From positions 1 to 64,000 of the forward strand of contig NZ_JAANPA010000001.1 of the NCBI RefSeq assembly GCF_011320075.1: a DNA stretch of 64,000 nt. The letters run 5' to 3'. The translations under genes were made by a program, and so were the position numbers. Shown here piece by piece: positions 42,752-52,419 of this stretch (positions are counted from its first letter, which is position 1; the number at the start of each line of letters is the position of its first letter). The notes beneath the pieces are model-generated. The model did no database searches and had not been told where the DNA came from. It worked only from the letters and a program-made list of their open reading frames with translations. This DNA is from Sphingosinicella sp. YJ22. Lineage in GTDB: Bacteria > Pseudomonadota > Alphaproteobacteria > Sphingomonadales > Sphingomonadaceae.

Positions 42752-43390
42752 ATGGCGGTGGCACTGAACCCGCGCGCGGAGCGACTCCTCGCCCGCCTGC
42801 CGCGCCTGACCGTCTATTCGGCCGGCGAGCTGCTGCTGCTCGTGCTCGTCGCGGTGCAGGCGGCGCGCTTGTTCTGGGCGTTGCTGACACCGCTGGGGCC
42901 GGTCGGGGAGTATCGCGCGCTCAACACCGCCATCCCGCTCCAGCAGAGCGTCGGAACGCTCGCCAGCTTCGATCCCTTCTTCCGCCAAGTCGCCGGCGCC
43001 GCGCCGGTAGTGGTGACCGCGCTCGACATCCGCCTCTATGGCACCCGCGAGGACCGCGCCACGGGCCGCGGAAGCGCGATCATCGGCACTCCGGACGGCC
43101 GTCAGACCAGCTTCATGGTCGGCGAGGAGATCCTGCCGGGCGTGGTTCTGACAGCCGTAGCCTTCGACCATGTCACGGTGACTCGAGGCGGAGTCGCCGA
43201 GCAATTGTTCCTCGACCAGTCGCCGGCGCCGACCGGCCCCGCCAGGCCTGGTGTTCCGTCAGCCCCTCAGAACCCGGCAATGATGACTCCGCCGCAGCAG
43301 GTCCCGGTGGTGCGCGCTCCGCCGCCGCAGGCGACACCGCAACCCATGCAGCCTTCAAACACGACGCAGCCGATGAGAGTGAATCAGTGA
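42752..43390 (+). CDS. gspC: type II secretion inner-membrane protein GspC
   Basis: 212 residues: one membrane helix (about 27-49) and a periplasmic HR domain (about 95-150; A-I-I-G-T-P-D-G-R-Q, G-V-V-L-T-A-V) that contacts the secretin. The C-terminal PDZ or coil domain is replaced by a Pro/Gln-rich tail. The stop overlaps gspD's GTG start. The preceding 256 bases hold no gene. Confidence 0.85.
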   Translation: MAVALNPRAERLLARLPRLTVYSAGELLLLVLVAVQAARLFWALLTPLGPVGEYRALNTAIPLQQSVGTLASFDPFFRQVAGAAPVVVTALDIRLYGTREDRATGRGSAIIGTPDGRQTSFMVGEEILPGVVLTAVAFDHVTVTRGGVAEQLFLDQSPAPTGPARPGVPSAPQNPAMMTPPQQVPVVRAPPPQATPQPMQPSNTTQPMRVNQ

Positions 43391-45642
43391 AGCGTATCCT
43401 TATCGCCCTCATGCTGGCCGGCGCGCCGATCGCCTTTACGGCTCCGGCCCATGCCCAATATGTCCTCAACCTGCGCGACGCCGACATCCGTGCCTTCATC
43501 CAGGACGCGGCGCGGGTCACGGGCCGGACGTTCATCATCGACCCGCTGGTGCAGGGCCGGGTGTCGGTGGTGACCGAGCGGCCGCTGTCGCGATCCGAAT
43601 ATTTCGAGCTGTTCCTGTCGACCCTTCGCGCCAACGGCTTCGTCGCGGTGCCGGCGGCGGGCGGGGCGCTGCGCATCCAGCCCGCGGCGGGCGCGGCCTC
43701 GTCGGCCCCGGTCGGCGGCTCGGCACGGCGCTCGGCGAGCGGCTTCGTCACCGAGATCTTCCGGGTGCGCAACATCGAGCCGTCCTCGGCGGTGGAGACT
43801 CTTCGGCCGCTGGTCAGCGCCAACGGCTCGATCACCGCGAGCCGAAGCTCGATCGTCGTGTCCGACTTCGCCGACAATGTCCGGCGCGTGCGCCAGGTGC
43901 TGGCGCAGATCGACGTCGGAGTCGACCGAAGCTCGACCCGAGTGATCGGAGTCGAGAATATCGGCCCGCGCGAGCTCGCAGCGGCGCTGAGCGCGCTGGC
44001 GGGCGAAGGCGTGTCGGTGGTGCCGATCGACAGTGCCAATTCGATCGCGCTGCGCGGCGACGCTCAGACCCTGGCGCGGCTGGCGGGCGTCGCCGCCGAG
44101 CTCGACCAGCGCGCGGCGCGCGGCACCGACGTGCGGGTGGTGTTCCTGGAACATGCCGACGCCGCTCAGCTGCTGCCGGTGCTTCAGACGCTGCTCGGCC
44201 AGACTCCGACCTATTCGCAGCCGCTCCAGAACAGCCGGTTCGCCAACAGCGGCACCGGCGGGGCCGACGCCGCGGGCCGAATGGGCGGCGGCACGCTGCA
44301 AGCCAATACGCGGGTCCAGACCGCGCCTCAGCAGCAATCAGCGGCCGGGGGAGCGCCGGCGTCGCAGGCCGATCTGCCGCCCGCCTATCGCAACGCGGTG
44401 GTGACCCGCTTCGAGGGCGCCAACGCCATCGTCATCTCGGCGACGCAGGACGTCCAGCGCATGCTGAGCGAGGTGGTGCGTCAGCTCGATGTGCGCCGCG
44501 AGCAGGTGCTGGTCGAGGCGATCATCGTCGAGATTTCCGACCAGGCCGCGCAGCAGATCGGCGTGCGCCTGTTCCTCGCCGGCCTCAACGGCTCCGCGGT
44601 GCCGTTCGGAATAACCAATTATTCCAGCCTGCAACCCAATCTCGGCACCCTCGCCGGCACCGCGGCGGCGATCGAACTGGGGCTCGGCCAGCGCACCGAC
44701 ACCGACGGCGACGGCGACATCGACAATGACGATTCCCCGCCGGTCAGCGATCAGCTTGTCCGCGATGCTGCAAACGCCCTCTCGGGGATCCAGGGCGGCC
44801 TCGTCGGCATCGGGCTGCGCGCCGGCGACGTGCTGTTCGGCTCCATCCTCAACGCGGTGCGCTCGGACAACCGCTCCAATATCCTGTCGACCCCGTCGAT
44901 CATGACCTTGGACAACCAGGAAGCGCGAATCTTGGTCGGCCAGGAAATCCCGATCACCACCGGCGAGGCGCTTAGCCCCAATTTCGACAACGCCTTCCGC
45001 ACCGTGCAGCGCCAGAATGTCGGAATCACGCTCCAGGTTCGGCCGCAGATCAATGCGGGCGGATCGATCAAGATGGACCTGCGCGTCGAGGTGAGCTCGA
45101 TCGCCGGGCCGGTGTCGTCGAGCTTCCAGGACCTCATCCTCAACAAGCGCGAGATCGAGAACACGATCACCGTCGACGAGGGCGAGATCGTCGGCATCGG
45201 CGGCCTTCTCGACGACAATGAGCGGCGCACGATCGAGCGCATTCCGCTGCTCGGCGACATCCCGATCATCGGCGAGCTGTTCCGCTCACGCGGGCGGGCG
45301 CGGCAGAAGACCAACCTGATGATCTTCATCCGCCCGACCATCCTTCGCTCGGCGGCGGACGCTCGGGCGATCGCGGCGCGGCGCTACGATTATGTCCGCG
45401 ACCAGCAGCTCGCGATCAACCCGACCCGCGAGCCGACCATCGACGAGCTGGTGCGCGACTATCTCGGCACCGTCCCGCCGACCGCTCCGCCCGAGCTGAC
45501 GCCGACCGACATCGTCGTCGATCCGCGGCTTCTGCCCAATGTCGGCGGACCGGAGTCCGCGCCGGCAGCGCAGCCCACGCCGGTCCAGGCCGAAGTCCCC
45601 ATGCCGACCGACGCGCCGCGGAGGCGGGAGCCGCGGCGGTGA
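43387..45642 (+). CDS. gspD: type II secretion secretin GspD
   Basis: Outer-membrane channel. 751 residues: signal peptide, N0 domain (Y-V-L-N-L-R-D-A-D-I-R-A-F), N1-N3 repeats, then the secretin core with V-E-A-I-I-V-E, S-N-I-L-S-T-P and the C-terminal G-G-L-L-D-D-N. An insertion at about 437-452 reads D-T-D-G-D-G-D-I-D-N-D-D, which looks like a calcium loop. A Gln/Ala/Pro-rich C-terminal tail would bind a pilotin if present. Confidence 0.95.
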   Translation: MKRILIALMLAGAPIAFTAPAHAQYVLNLRDADIRAFIQDAARVTGRTFIIDPLVQGRVSVVTERPLSRSEYFELFLSTLRANGFVAVPAAGGALRIQPAAGAASSAPVGGSARRSASGFVTEIFRVRNIEPSSAVETLRPLVSANGSITASRSSIVVSDFADNVRRVRQVLAQIDVGVDRSSTRVIGVENIGPRELAAALSALAGEGVSVVPIDSANSIALRGDAQTLARLAGVAAELDQRAARGTDVRVVFLEHADAAQLLPVLQTLLGQTPTYSQPLQNSRFANSGTGGADAAGRMGGGTLQANTRVQTAPQQQSAAGGAPASQADLPPAYRNAVVTRFEGANAIVISATQDVQRMLSEVVRQLDVRREQVLVEAIIVEISDQAAQQIGVRLFLAGLNGSAVPFGITNYSSLQPNLGTLAGTAAAIELGLGQRTDTDGDGDIDNDDSPPVSDQLVRDAANALSGIQGGLVGIGLRAGDVLFGSILNAVRSDNRSNILSTPSIMTLDNQEARILVGQEIPITTGEALSPNFDNAFRTVQRQNVGITLQVRPQINAGGSIKMDLRVEVSSIAGPVSSSFQDLILNKREIENTITVDEGEIVGIGGLLDDNERRTIERIPLLGDIPIIGELFRSRGRARQKTNLMIFIRPTILRSAADARAIAARRYDYVRDQQLAINPTREPTIDELVRDYLGTVPPTAPPELTPTDIVVDPRLLPNVGGPESAPAAQPTPVQAEVPMPTDAPRRREPRR

Positions 45643-47141
45643 CCGCGCCCGAAGAGGATGCCGTCCTCGCGCCGGCGCGCATTCCCTACGCCTTCGCGCG
45701 GCGTCATGGCGTCGTCCTCGCCGGCGGCGATAACAGCAAGCCGACCGTCGCGATGCGCGAGGGCGCCGACCCGCAGGCGCTGGTCGAGCTTCGCCGCTGG
45801 CTGGCGCGGCCGTTCGCTCTGGAGTTCGTCGCGGCCGACGCCTTCGACCGGCTGCTTTCCGACCACTATGCGATGAGCGGCGAGGCGGCCGCGGCCAATG
45901 CCGGCGATCTCGGCATCGGCGAGGATCTCGGCCATCTCGCCAGCGACATTTCCGCCGAGGATCTGCTCGACACCTCGGACGACGCGCCCGCCATCCGGCT
46001 GATCAACGGCCTCCTCGCCGACGCGGCTCGGCAGGGGGCGAGCGACATCCATATCGAGCCCTACGAGACCGGCATGGTCGTGCGCATGCGCATGGACGGC
46101 GTGCTTCGCGAGGTGCTGCGCATGCCGGCCCACGTGGCTCCGGTGGTGGTGAGCCGCATCAAGGTGATGGCGCGGCTCGACATCGCCGAGCGGCGGCTTC
46201 CGCAGGACGGGCGCATCGGGCTGACGCTCGGCGGCAAGCTCATCGACGTCCGCGTGTCGACGCTTCCGAGCCGGGCGGGCGAGCGGGTGGTCCTGCGCAT
46301 TCTCGACAAGGACAATGCCGGGATCGACCTCGAGATGCTCGGCATGACCCCGAATATCGAGGCGTCCTATCGCGAGGCGCTCGGCGAGCCGAACGGAATC
46401 GTCCTGGTCACCGGCCCGACGGGTTCGGGCAAGACGACGACGCTCTATGCGGGGTTGAAGCTGCTCAACGACGGAAGCCGCAACATCCTCACAGTCGAGG
46501 ACCCGGTTGAATATGCGATGGACGGGGTCGGGCAGACCCAGATCAACCCGCAGGTCGGCCTGTCCTTCGCGACCGGGCTTCGAGCGATCCTTCGCCAGGA
46601 CCCGGACACGGTGATGGTCGGCGAGATCCGCGACCGCGAAACCGCGGAGATCGCGGTGCAGGCGGCGCTGACCGGCCACCTGGTGCTGTCGACCGTCCAC
46701 ACCAATGACGCGGTCGGAGCGATCACGCGGCTTCGCGACATGCGGGTCGAGCCGTTCCTGATCGCCTCGACGGTGCGGATGGTGATCGCCCAGCGGCTGG
46801 TGCGGCGGCTGTGCCCGGCGTGCCGGCAGCCGGCGCAGGCGGCGGGATCGCTGGCGGATTCCCTCGGCATTCCGGCGGGCACGCCGATCCATGAGGCGAA
46901 GGGCTGCGCGGAGTGCGGCCAGACCGGCTATAAGGGGCGGATCGGCCTGTTCGAGGCGGTGAAGGTGGACGAGACGATCCGGCGTCTGGTCAACGCGGGC
47001 GGCGACGAGGCCGAGATCGCGGCGCATGCCTTCCGGAGCACGCCGAATTTGAGCGCCGCGGCGCGACGGCTGGTGCTCGACGGTGCGACCACCGCTGAGG
47101 AAGCGGTGCGCGTGTCGCGTCACGAGGGCGGCAATGCCTGA
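45639..47141 (+). CDS. gspE: type II secretion ATPase GspE
   Basis: Cytoplasmic motor. 500 residues: N1E-type domain, then the RecA-like core with Walker A G-P-T-G-S-G-K-T-T-T (about 259), Asp box, His box and C-P-A-C...C-A-E-C zinc element (about 392-428). It starts at GTG overlapping the gspD stop and overlaps gspF by 8 bases, indicating tight coupling. Confidence 0.96.
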   Translation: MTAPEEDAVLAPARIPYAFARRHGVVLAGGDNSKPTVAMREGADPQALVELRRWLARPFALEFVAADAFDRLLSDHYAMSGEAAAANAGDLGIGEDLGHLASDISAEDLLDTSDDAPAIRLINGLLADAARQGASDIHIEPYETGMVVRMRMDGVLREVLRMPAHVAPVVVSRIKVMARLDIAERRLPQDGRIGLTLGGKLIDVRVSTLPSRAGERVVLRILDKDNAGIDLEMLGMTPNIEASYREALGEPNGIVLVTGPTGSGKTTTLYAGLKLLNDGSRNILTVEDPVEYAMDGVGQTQINPQVGLSFATGLRAILRQDPDTVMVGEIRDRETAEIAVQAALTGHLVLSTVHTNDAVGAITRLRDMRVEPFLIASTVRMVIAQRLVRRLCPACRQPAQAAGSLADSLGIPAGTPIHEAKGCAECGQTGYKGRIGLFEAVKVDETIRRLVNAGGDEAEIAAHAFRSTPNLSAAARRLVLDGATTAEEAVRVSRHEGGNA

Positions 47142-48369
47142 TTACGCCTATCTCGGGGTGGACCCGGCCGGGCGCGAGCGGCGCGGGCGGGTCCATGCCG
47201 ACAGCCCGGAGCTCGCCAAGGCGCAGCTTGCCGCGCGCCGGCTCTATGTGGTCAAGGTCGAGCCGGCGGCGACCGGCGACGCTGCGCCGCCCTTGCTGTC
47301 GCGCGGGCTCATCCAGCGCAAGAAGCTGACCAACAAGCAGCTCACCCTGTTCACCCGCCAACTGGCGACGCTCATCCAGGTGTCGCCGCTCGAGGAGGCG
47401 CTGCGCACCGTGTCGCGCCAGTCGGAGCGGGAGGAAGTGCGCACGATCCTCGGCAACGTCCATTCGGGCGTGCTCGAGGGCCGGCGGCTCGCCCACGCGA
47501 TGGCGCGCGAGCCGAAGAGCTTCCCGCCGCTCTATCGGGCGATGGTCGCCGCGGGCGAAAGCTCGGGTACGCTGCCGCCGATCCTCGAGCGGCTCGCGTC
47601 CCTGCTCGAGCGGCAGGCGCAGGTGCGCGGCAAGATCATCTCGGCGCTCGCCTATCCCGTGGTGCTGAGCTTCGTCGCGGTTTTCGTCGTGTTCGCTCTG
47701 ATGATCTATGTCGTCCCCAAGGTGGTCGAGCAGTTCCAGGACGTGGGACAGGAGCTGCCCTGGCTGACCCGGGCGGTGATCGGGGTGTCGAATTTCCTTG
47801 CGAGCTATTGGTGGCTGCTGCTGATCGGCCTCGCGCTTTCCATCTTCCTGTCGGGCCGGGCGCTTCGCGAAGAGAATATCCGGCTGACCTTCGACCGTTT
47901 CCTGCTGCGCCTGCCGCTGCTCGGCCGGCTTCAGCGCGACCTCCACGCGGCTCGGCTCGCACGGACCCTGTCGACGATGATCGCGAGCCGCTTGCCTTTG
48001 CTCGAAGGCCTCAGGCTCACCACCCAGACGGTTCACAACCGCGTGCTTCGCCAGGCCTCGGCCGACATCGCCGAAGCGGTGCGCACCGGCGGCAGCCTTT
48101 CGGGCGCTTTGAAGCGCGCCGGGGTGTTTCCGCCGTTGCTCGTCTATCTCGCTGCCTCGGGCGAGGCGTCGGGCCGGCTCGACGTAATGCTGGAGCGGGC
48201 CGCGGACTATCTGGAACGCGAGTTCGACAGCTTCACCGCCACCGCGCTGGCGCTGCTCGAACCCGCCATCATCATCGTCATGGGCGTGGTCGTGGCTGTG
48301 ATCGTCCTGTCGATCCTGCTGCCGATCCTCCAGCTCGACACCCTCGCCAGCGGAATGGGCCAAGTATGA
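47134..48369 (+). CDS. gspF: type II secretion platform protein GspF
   Basis: 411 residues with two cytoplasmic GspF domains (about 70-190 and 270-395) and three membrane helices near 172-193, 220-240 and 375-396. P-P-L-Y-R-A-M-V-A-A-G-E-x-S-G and F-P-P-L-L-V-Y-L-A-A-S-G-E are the duplicate signatures. ATGA overlap with gspG. Confidence 0.96.
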   Translation: MPDYAYLGVDPAGRERRGRVHADSPELAKAQLAARRLYVVKVEPAATGDAAPPLLSRGLIQRKKLTNKQLTLFTRQLATLIQVSPLEEALRTVSRQSEREEVRTILGNVHSGVLEGRRLAHAMAREPKSFPPLYRAMVAAGESSGTLPPILERLASLLERQAQVRGKIISALAYPVVLSFVAVFVVFALMIYVVPKVVEQFQDVGQELPWLTRAVIGVSNFLASYWWLLLIGLALSIFLSGRALREENIRLTFDRFLLRLPLLGRLQRDLHAARLARTLSTMIASRLPLLEGLRLTTQTVHNRVLRQASADIAEAVRTGGSLSGALKRAGVFPPLLVYLAASGEASGRLDVMLERAADYLEREFDSFTATALALLEPAIIIVMGVVVAVIVLSILLPILQLDTLASGMGQV

Positions 48370-48785
48370 AAGCGATCCTGAAGATGCTTCGCCGCAAGAA
48401 CTCCGACCGTAGGAAGCGCGAGGAGGGTTTCACCCTCGTCGAGATGATGGTGGTGCTGGTGATCATCGGGCTTCTCGCCACGGTGGTGATCATCAACGTG
48501 ATGCCGGCGACCGACCGGGCGGCGCGGACCCGGGTCCAGGCGGACCTGTCGACGCTGGAGCAGGGGATCGAGATGTATCGCCTGGAGAACATGCGCTATC
48601 CGACGACCGAGGAGGGGCTGGCCGCGCTGACGCCGAACTACATCAGGCGGCTGCCCAACGATCCGTGGAATTCGCCCTACGTCTACGTCGCGCCCGGGGC
48701 GAACGGGGCGCCGTTCCAGATCGCCTCACTGGGCGCCGACAAGCGCGAAGGCGGCAGCGGCGAGAATGCCGACATCACCAACTGA
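48366..48785 (+). CDS. gspG: major pseudopilin GspG
   Basis: 139 residues. A prepilin leader ending in E-E-G followed by F-T-L-V-E-M-M-V-V-L-V-I-I-G, cleaved by GspO before Phe. The C-terminal D-P-W-N-S-P-Y and S-L-G-A-D-K loop are the calcium-site features of GspG. The next gene is gspL 30 bases on; gspH, I, J and K are not here. Confidence 0.95.
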   Translation: MKAILKMLRRKNSDRRKREEGFTLVEMMVVLVIIGLLATVVIINVMPATDRAARTRVQADLSTLEQGIEMYRLENMRYPTTEEGLAALTPNYIRRLPNDPWNSPYVYVAPGANGAPFQIASLGADKREGGSGENADITN

Positions 48786-48815
48786 TCGGCGCGTGAGGGG
48801 GCGGACAAAGCAATC

Positions 48816-49859
48816 GTGAGCGTCGAGGACAGCCTTCTGGTCTTTGCCGATGCGGCCGGAGTGCCGCGGCGCTGGCGGCTTCTGTCCGGCGGCGCCGTCG
48901 TCGGGCGCGGCGACGAGGTCGCCGAGCTGCCCGAGGCGCGGCCGTGGGTGCGGGTGGTGCTCGCGGTGCCGGGCACCGACGTCACGCTGCACTGGCTGGA
49001 GCTGACCGAGAATCTGACGGCGGTGCAGGCCGCGGCGGCGGCGCGGCTGCGCATCGCCGAGGACGCGCCCGAGCCGGTGGGCGACCTCCATGTCGCCGCG
49101 GGACGGGCCGAGCGCGGCCTGACCTGCGTCGCGGTCGTGCCGGCCGACCGGATGAGCGGGTGGATCGCGGCGGCAAAGGCGCTCCGGGTCGAGCCGGACA
49201 TCGTCCTGCCCGCGCCGCTGCTGCTGATGGCGCCGGGCGAGGGGCTGGTGCGCTATGCCGGCGGCCCGGTTCCGGACTATCGCGGCGTCGCCCGCGCGTT
49301 CAGCCTGGAGGACGAGCTCGCGTCGGTGCTGGTCGGCGACACCCCGGTGGCCGAGATCGACGATGCGGCGCGCGAGGCGGGATTCGGCCCGGCCCTCGCC
49401 TCGCCGCCGATCAACCTTCGACAGGGGGTGTTCGCCAGGCGCCGCGATTGGGCGATCGACTGGCCGCGGGTGCGCCGGATGGCGGCGCTCGCCGCGGTGC
49501 TGCTGCTCCTCAGCCTCGCCATCCAGCTCGTCACGATCATGCGCACGACCTTCGCCGCCGACCGGGTCCAGGCCGAGGCGACGGAGCTTCGCCGGGCGAC
49601 TCGGGGGACGGCACGGCTGGACTATGCGCCGGTCGCCGGCGTGCTGTTCGAGGCGGTGCGCGACACGCCGAACGTGACCCTGACCCAAGTCGTCTACCAG
49701 CCCGATGGGTCGTTGCGCGCGAGCCTGCTCGCCGACACGCCCGCCACGATCGATCTGGTGCGCGGGCGGGTCGAGGCACGCGGCCTTTCCGCGGTCGGAG
49801 CGCTGCCGACCGATCTCGGCGGGCGAGCCGCGCTCCAGCTGACGATAAGGCGGCCCTGA
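48816..49859 (+). CDS. gspL: type II secretion protein GspL
   Basis: 347 residues, GTG start. N-terminal actin-like cytoplasmic domain (about 1-225), one membrane helix (about 228-250), and a short periplasmic ferredoxin-like domain. It links GspE to GspM. Sequence conservation is low but the position and architecture fit. Confidence 0.85.
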   Translation: MSVEDSLLVFADAAGVPRRWRLLSGGAVVGRGDEVAELPEARPWVRVVLAVPGTDVTLHWLELTENLTAVQAAAAARLRIAEDAPEPVGDLHVAAGRAERGLTCVAVVPADRMSGWIAAAKALRVEPDIVLPAPLLLMAPGEGLVRYAGGPVPDYRGVARAFSLEDELASVLVGDTPVAEIDDAAREAGFGPALASPPINLRQGVFARRRDWAIDWPRVRRMAALAAVLLLLSLAIQLVTIMRTTFAADRVQAEATELRRATRGTARLDYAPVAGVLFEAVRDTPNVTLTQVVYQPDGSLRASLLADTPATIDLVRGRVEARGLSAVGALPTDLGGRAALQLTIRRP

Positions 49860-50357
49860 ATGGCGAAAGTGGCGATCCCGACGCGGCCGGCCTGGTGGGA
49901 GGCGCGAAGCGCCCGCGAGAAAAGGCTGCTGTTGGTCATGGCGGCGCTGCTCGCATTGCTGCTGGTCTGGCTGCTCATCATCAGGCCATTGAACGACGCC
50001 CGCGCCAATGCAGAGCAAAGGCTCGACGCGGCGGTGGCGGAGCTCGGCAAGGCGCGCGCGGACGCGGCGGCGCTGCGTCAGCTCGGCGCACGACCGGCCG
50101 GCGCCCAGCCGGTGCCGAGGCCGCTCGACGGCTTCCTCATGCAGGCGGGCGGCGAGGCGGGGTTCGGCAACTTGAACGTCATCGCCGACGGCGCCGCGCG
50201 GGCGACGATTAGCGTGGCGAGCGCTCGGCCCCAGGCGTTCTTCGGCTGGCTTTCGCAGCTCGAGCGGCGCGGAGTGGTTGTCGAGAGCATGAGCGCGCGG
50301 GTGAATGCCGACCAGACCATCGCCGTCGAGGCGGTGCTTCGCGCGGGGGACAGCTGA
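49860..50357 (+). CDS. gspM: type II secretion protein GspM
   Basis: 165 residues: short cytoplasmic N-terminus, one membrane helix (about 20-42), a coiled-coil (about 45-80) and a ferredoxin-like C-terminal domain. Directly abuts gspL, its known partner. Confidence 0.88.
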   Translation: MAKVAIPTRPAWWEARSAREKRLLLVMAALLALLLVWLLIIRPLNDARANAEQRLDAAVAELGKARADAAALRQLGARPAGAQPVPRPLDGFLMQAGGEAGFGNLNVIADGAARATISVASARPQAFFGWLSQLERRGVVVESMSARVNADQTIAVEAVLRAGDS

Positions 50358-51080
50358 ATGCGCTTTCGACTTCCCATTGGGCGCACCCTGTTCTTCCTCG
50401 CCGCCTTCCTGGTGGCCTTGCTCGCGCTGCTGCCGATGCGCCTCGGAATCGACTGGCTCGGGCTCTCAACCCGCGGCCTCGCGGCGCGCGAGGTCGCCGG
50501 GAGTATCTGGTTCGGGTCGCTGAAGGAGGCGCAATATGGCAGCGTCGGCATAGGCGACGTCCATGCCGGGCTGCGTGGCCTGCCCCTGCTGCTCGGCCGC
50601 GCACGGGTGGCGATGGAGCGCGACTCCGGCACGCCCGCCGACGCCTTCGACGGGGCGGCGACCGTGACCCGGCGCGGCTTCGGCTTCGACGATGTCGACG
50701 GCCGCCTCCAGCTCGCCGGCGCGCTCGGGCCGTTGCCGCTGACCCAGGTCGATCTCGGCGACGTCAGCGTGCATTTCGCCGACGGCCAGTGCCAGCGCGC
50801 GTCGGGAACCGTGCGCGCCGCGGTCGCCGGCGACATCGCCGGGATCTCGCTGCCAGGAGGGCTCACCGGTATTGCGCGCTGCGACGCCGGCGCGCTGCTG
50901 CTGCCCCTGGTCAGCCAGGCGGGGAGCGAGACGCTCAACCTCAGGCTGTTCGGCGACGGCCGCTACGAGGCGCAGATAGTCATGCGCGGGGCCGATCCGA
51001 CGCTCGCGCCGCGCTTCGCCGCCGCCGGATTTGCGGTGACTCCTGCCGGATATGCGCTGACCGTCGGCGGCGAGCTCTGA
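50358..51080 (+). CDS. gspN: type II secretion protein GspN
   Basis: 240 residues: one N-terminal membrane helix and a beta-rich periplasmic domain containing G-S-I-W-F-G-S-L-K-E-A and a pair of cysteines (G-Q-C-Q-R, A-R-C-D-A). The last gene of the cluster. GspN is non-essential in many systems. Confidence 0.85.
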   Translation: MRFRLPIGRTLFFLAAFLVALLALLPMRLGIDWLGLSTRGLAAREVAGSIWFGSLKEAQYGSVGIGDVHAGLRGLPLLLGRARVAMERDSGTPADAFDGAATVTRRGFGFDDVDGRLQLAGALGPLPLTQVDLGDVSVHFADGQCQRASGTVRAAVAGDIAGISLPGGLTGIARCDAGALLLPLVSQAGSETLNLRLFGDGRYEAQIVMRGADPTLAPRFAAAGFAVTPAGYALTVGGEL

Positions 51081-51177
51081 CGAAGGATCATTAGCGGCTG
51101 ATCTGCGTTAACCGGCCCACATATACACTGCTGTGCGAGCGGGCGGGCTTTCGCCGGCATTCCGAAAGGAGGCCGGG

Positions 51178-51198
51178 ATGAAACGGAGGCCATTGTGA
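51178..51198 (+). CDS. six-codon leader ORF coupled to the next gene
   Basis: ATG-AAA-CGG-AGG-CCA-TTG-TGA with a near-consensus AAAGGAGG ribosome site six bases upstream. Its TGA overlaps the GTG start of the secreted protein gene (51195), so translation could be coupled or regulated. Its own CGGAGG also acts as the ribosome site of the next gene. Confidence 0.4.
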   Translation: MKRRPL

Positions 51199-51932
51199 AA
51201 TCGATTCTTTTCGGCGCGACTGCGCTGCTTCTCAGCGGCTCGGCGATGGCCGCGTCGGCTCCCACCGTCGCGACTTACAATATGGGCACCTATTCCTGGA
51301 CGGCCGCGCCGCAGCTCGCCCAGGCGGCGTGGACCGGCGCGATGACTTATGACGAGGCGGCGGCGTGGACGGCGGACAAGCCGATGGCGCTGACCGACGC
51401 CCAGATCGCGGAGAAGGAGGCGTGGGTCGCCGCCAATCCGATGGCGGCGTCAACCGATGTCGCGGCCAAGCTGGACAACAAGCCAATGGAGAGCGCCGAC
51501 GGCCAGGGCGGCCCATATGAGCCGGTGGCCAACGCCAACATGAGCTCGTGGCCGGCCTGCGATCCGGGCCCGGGCGACGACCGCTGCATCCAGCTCTACG
51601 AGCCGGGCGTGCGCGGCGCCTATGCGCAATGGTCCGCGGGCCGCGAGCGCATGGCGATGGGCGGACCCTATGAGCCGGTGACGTCCGACAAGGCTGCAGT
51701 CGGCGCCGAGCCGACGACCGAGCCGACCGGCGTCCGTGTCGCCAAGGCGGATATGGCGATGGACCATGCCAATATGGTCAGCGACACGCGCACCGCCGAG
51801 GAGATGCAGAACGCGTCTGTCTACGGAAAGGTCGACGAGACCCATACCGGCGTCGGCGGCCCGCTCGAGGAGGTCCGCGACTATCCGCGCTGCCGCAGCC
51901 GCAGCGACGACCGCTGCCAGCAGGGCAGCTGA
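51195..51932 (+). CDS. secreted protein with G-G-P-Y-E-P-V repeats
   Basis: 245 residues with a signal peptide (to A-M-A-A). The mature part is Ala/Met-rich; G-G-P-Y-E-P-V occurs twice (about 105 and 156) and a third variant G-G-P-L-E-E-V near 222. Two similar Cys motifs close the protein: C-D-P-G-P-G-D-D-R-C and C-R-S-R-S-D-D-R-C. No known family. GTG start after a coupled six-codon ORF. Confidence 0.65.
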   Translation: MKSILFGATALLLSGSAMAASAPTVATYNMGTYSWTAAPQLAQAAWTGAMTYDEAAAWTADKPMALTDAQIAEKEAWVAANPMAASTDVAAKLDNKPMESADGQGGPYEPVANANMSSWPACDPGPGDDRCIQLYEPGVRGAYAQWSAGRERMAMGGPYEPVTSDKAAVGAEPTTEPTGVRVAKADMAMDHANMVSDTRTAEEMQNASVYGKVDETHTGVGGPLEEVRDYPRCRSRSDDRCQQGS

Positions 51933-51941
51933 GGCGCTAGC

Positions 51942-52388
51942 CTAGTCCGAAGGCGTCGGCGGGGTTTCGGCCTTGTCGGCGGCTTCGTCCTTGGCGGACA
52001 GCCATTCCTTGAGCTTGTCGATGCTGCGCTCCATCGCCGAGATGACGCAGCGGATTCGCTCGGGGTCCTCGTCGGCGAGCGCGATGTCGGACAGCCACCA
52101 GGTCTGCGACAGCCATTCGCTGCCGTCCTCGCGGTCGCGCACATTCATGGACAGATAGGCCTCGTCGGCCGGGACCAGTTCGGCGCCTTCATATTCGAGG
52201 CCGTGCAGCGCCACGCGGGCAGCCCGGATGTCATCGCCGCACATGGCACGCGCGGCCTTGAGCAGCGGCGCGACCTGGTGCCATTCGAGCTTGGTCTGCG
52301 ACAGCGCCTCGACCGCCGCCGTGACGAGGTGGTGCTGCACGTCATCGTGGAAGTTCGAGCTGGTATAAGGCGGCGGCTGGTCGTCCAT
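51942..52388 (-). CDS. hypothetical cytoplasmic protein
   Basis: 148 residues, acidic and helical, no signal. Tryptophan-rich W-L-S-Q-T-W-W-L-S-D-I near 93 and a coiled C-terminus. ATG 52388; 31 bases after the BrkB-like gene ends, probably the same transcript. Unknown family. Confidence 0.6.
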   Translation of the reverse strand: MDDQPPPYTSSNFHDDVQHHLVTAAVEALSQTKLEWHQVAPLLKAARAMCGDDIRAARVALHGLEYEGAELVPADEAYLSMNVRDREDGSEWLSQTWWLSDIALADEDPERIRCVISAMERSIDKLKEWLSAKDEAADKAETPPTPSD

Positions 52389-52419
52389 CGCATCTCGCTG
52401 GCCCGCGCGGCGGGCGAGG

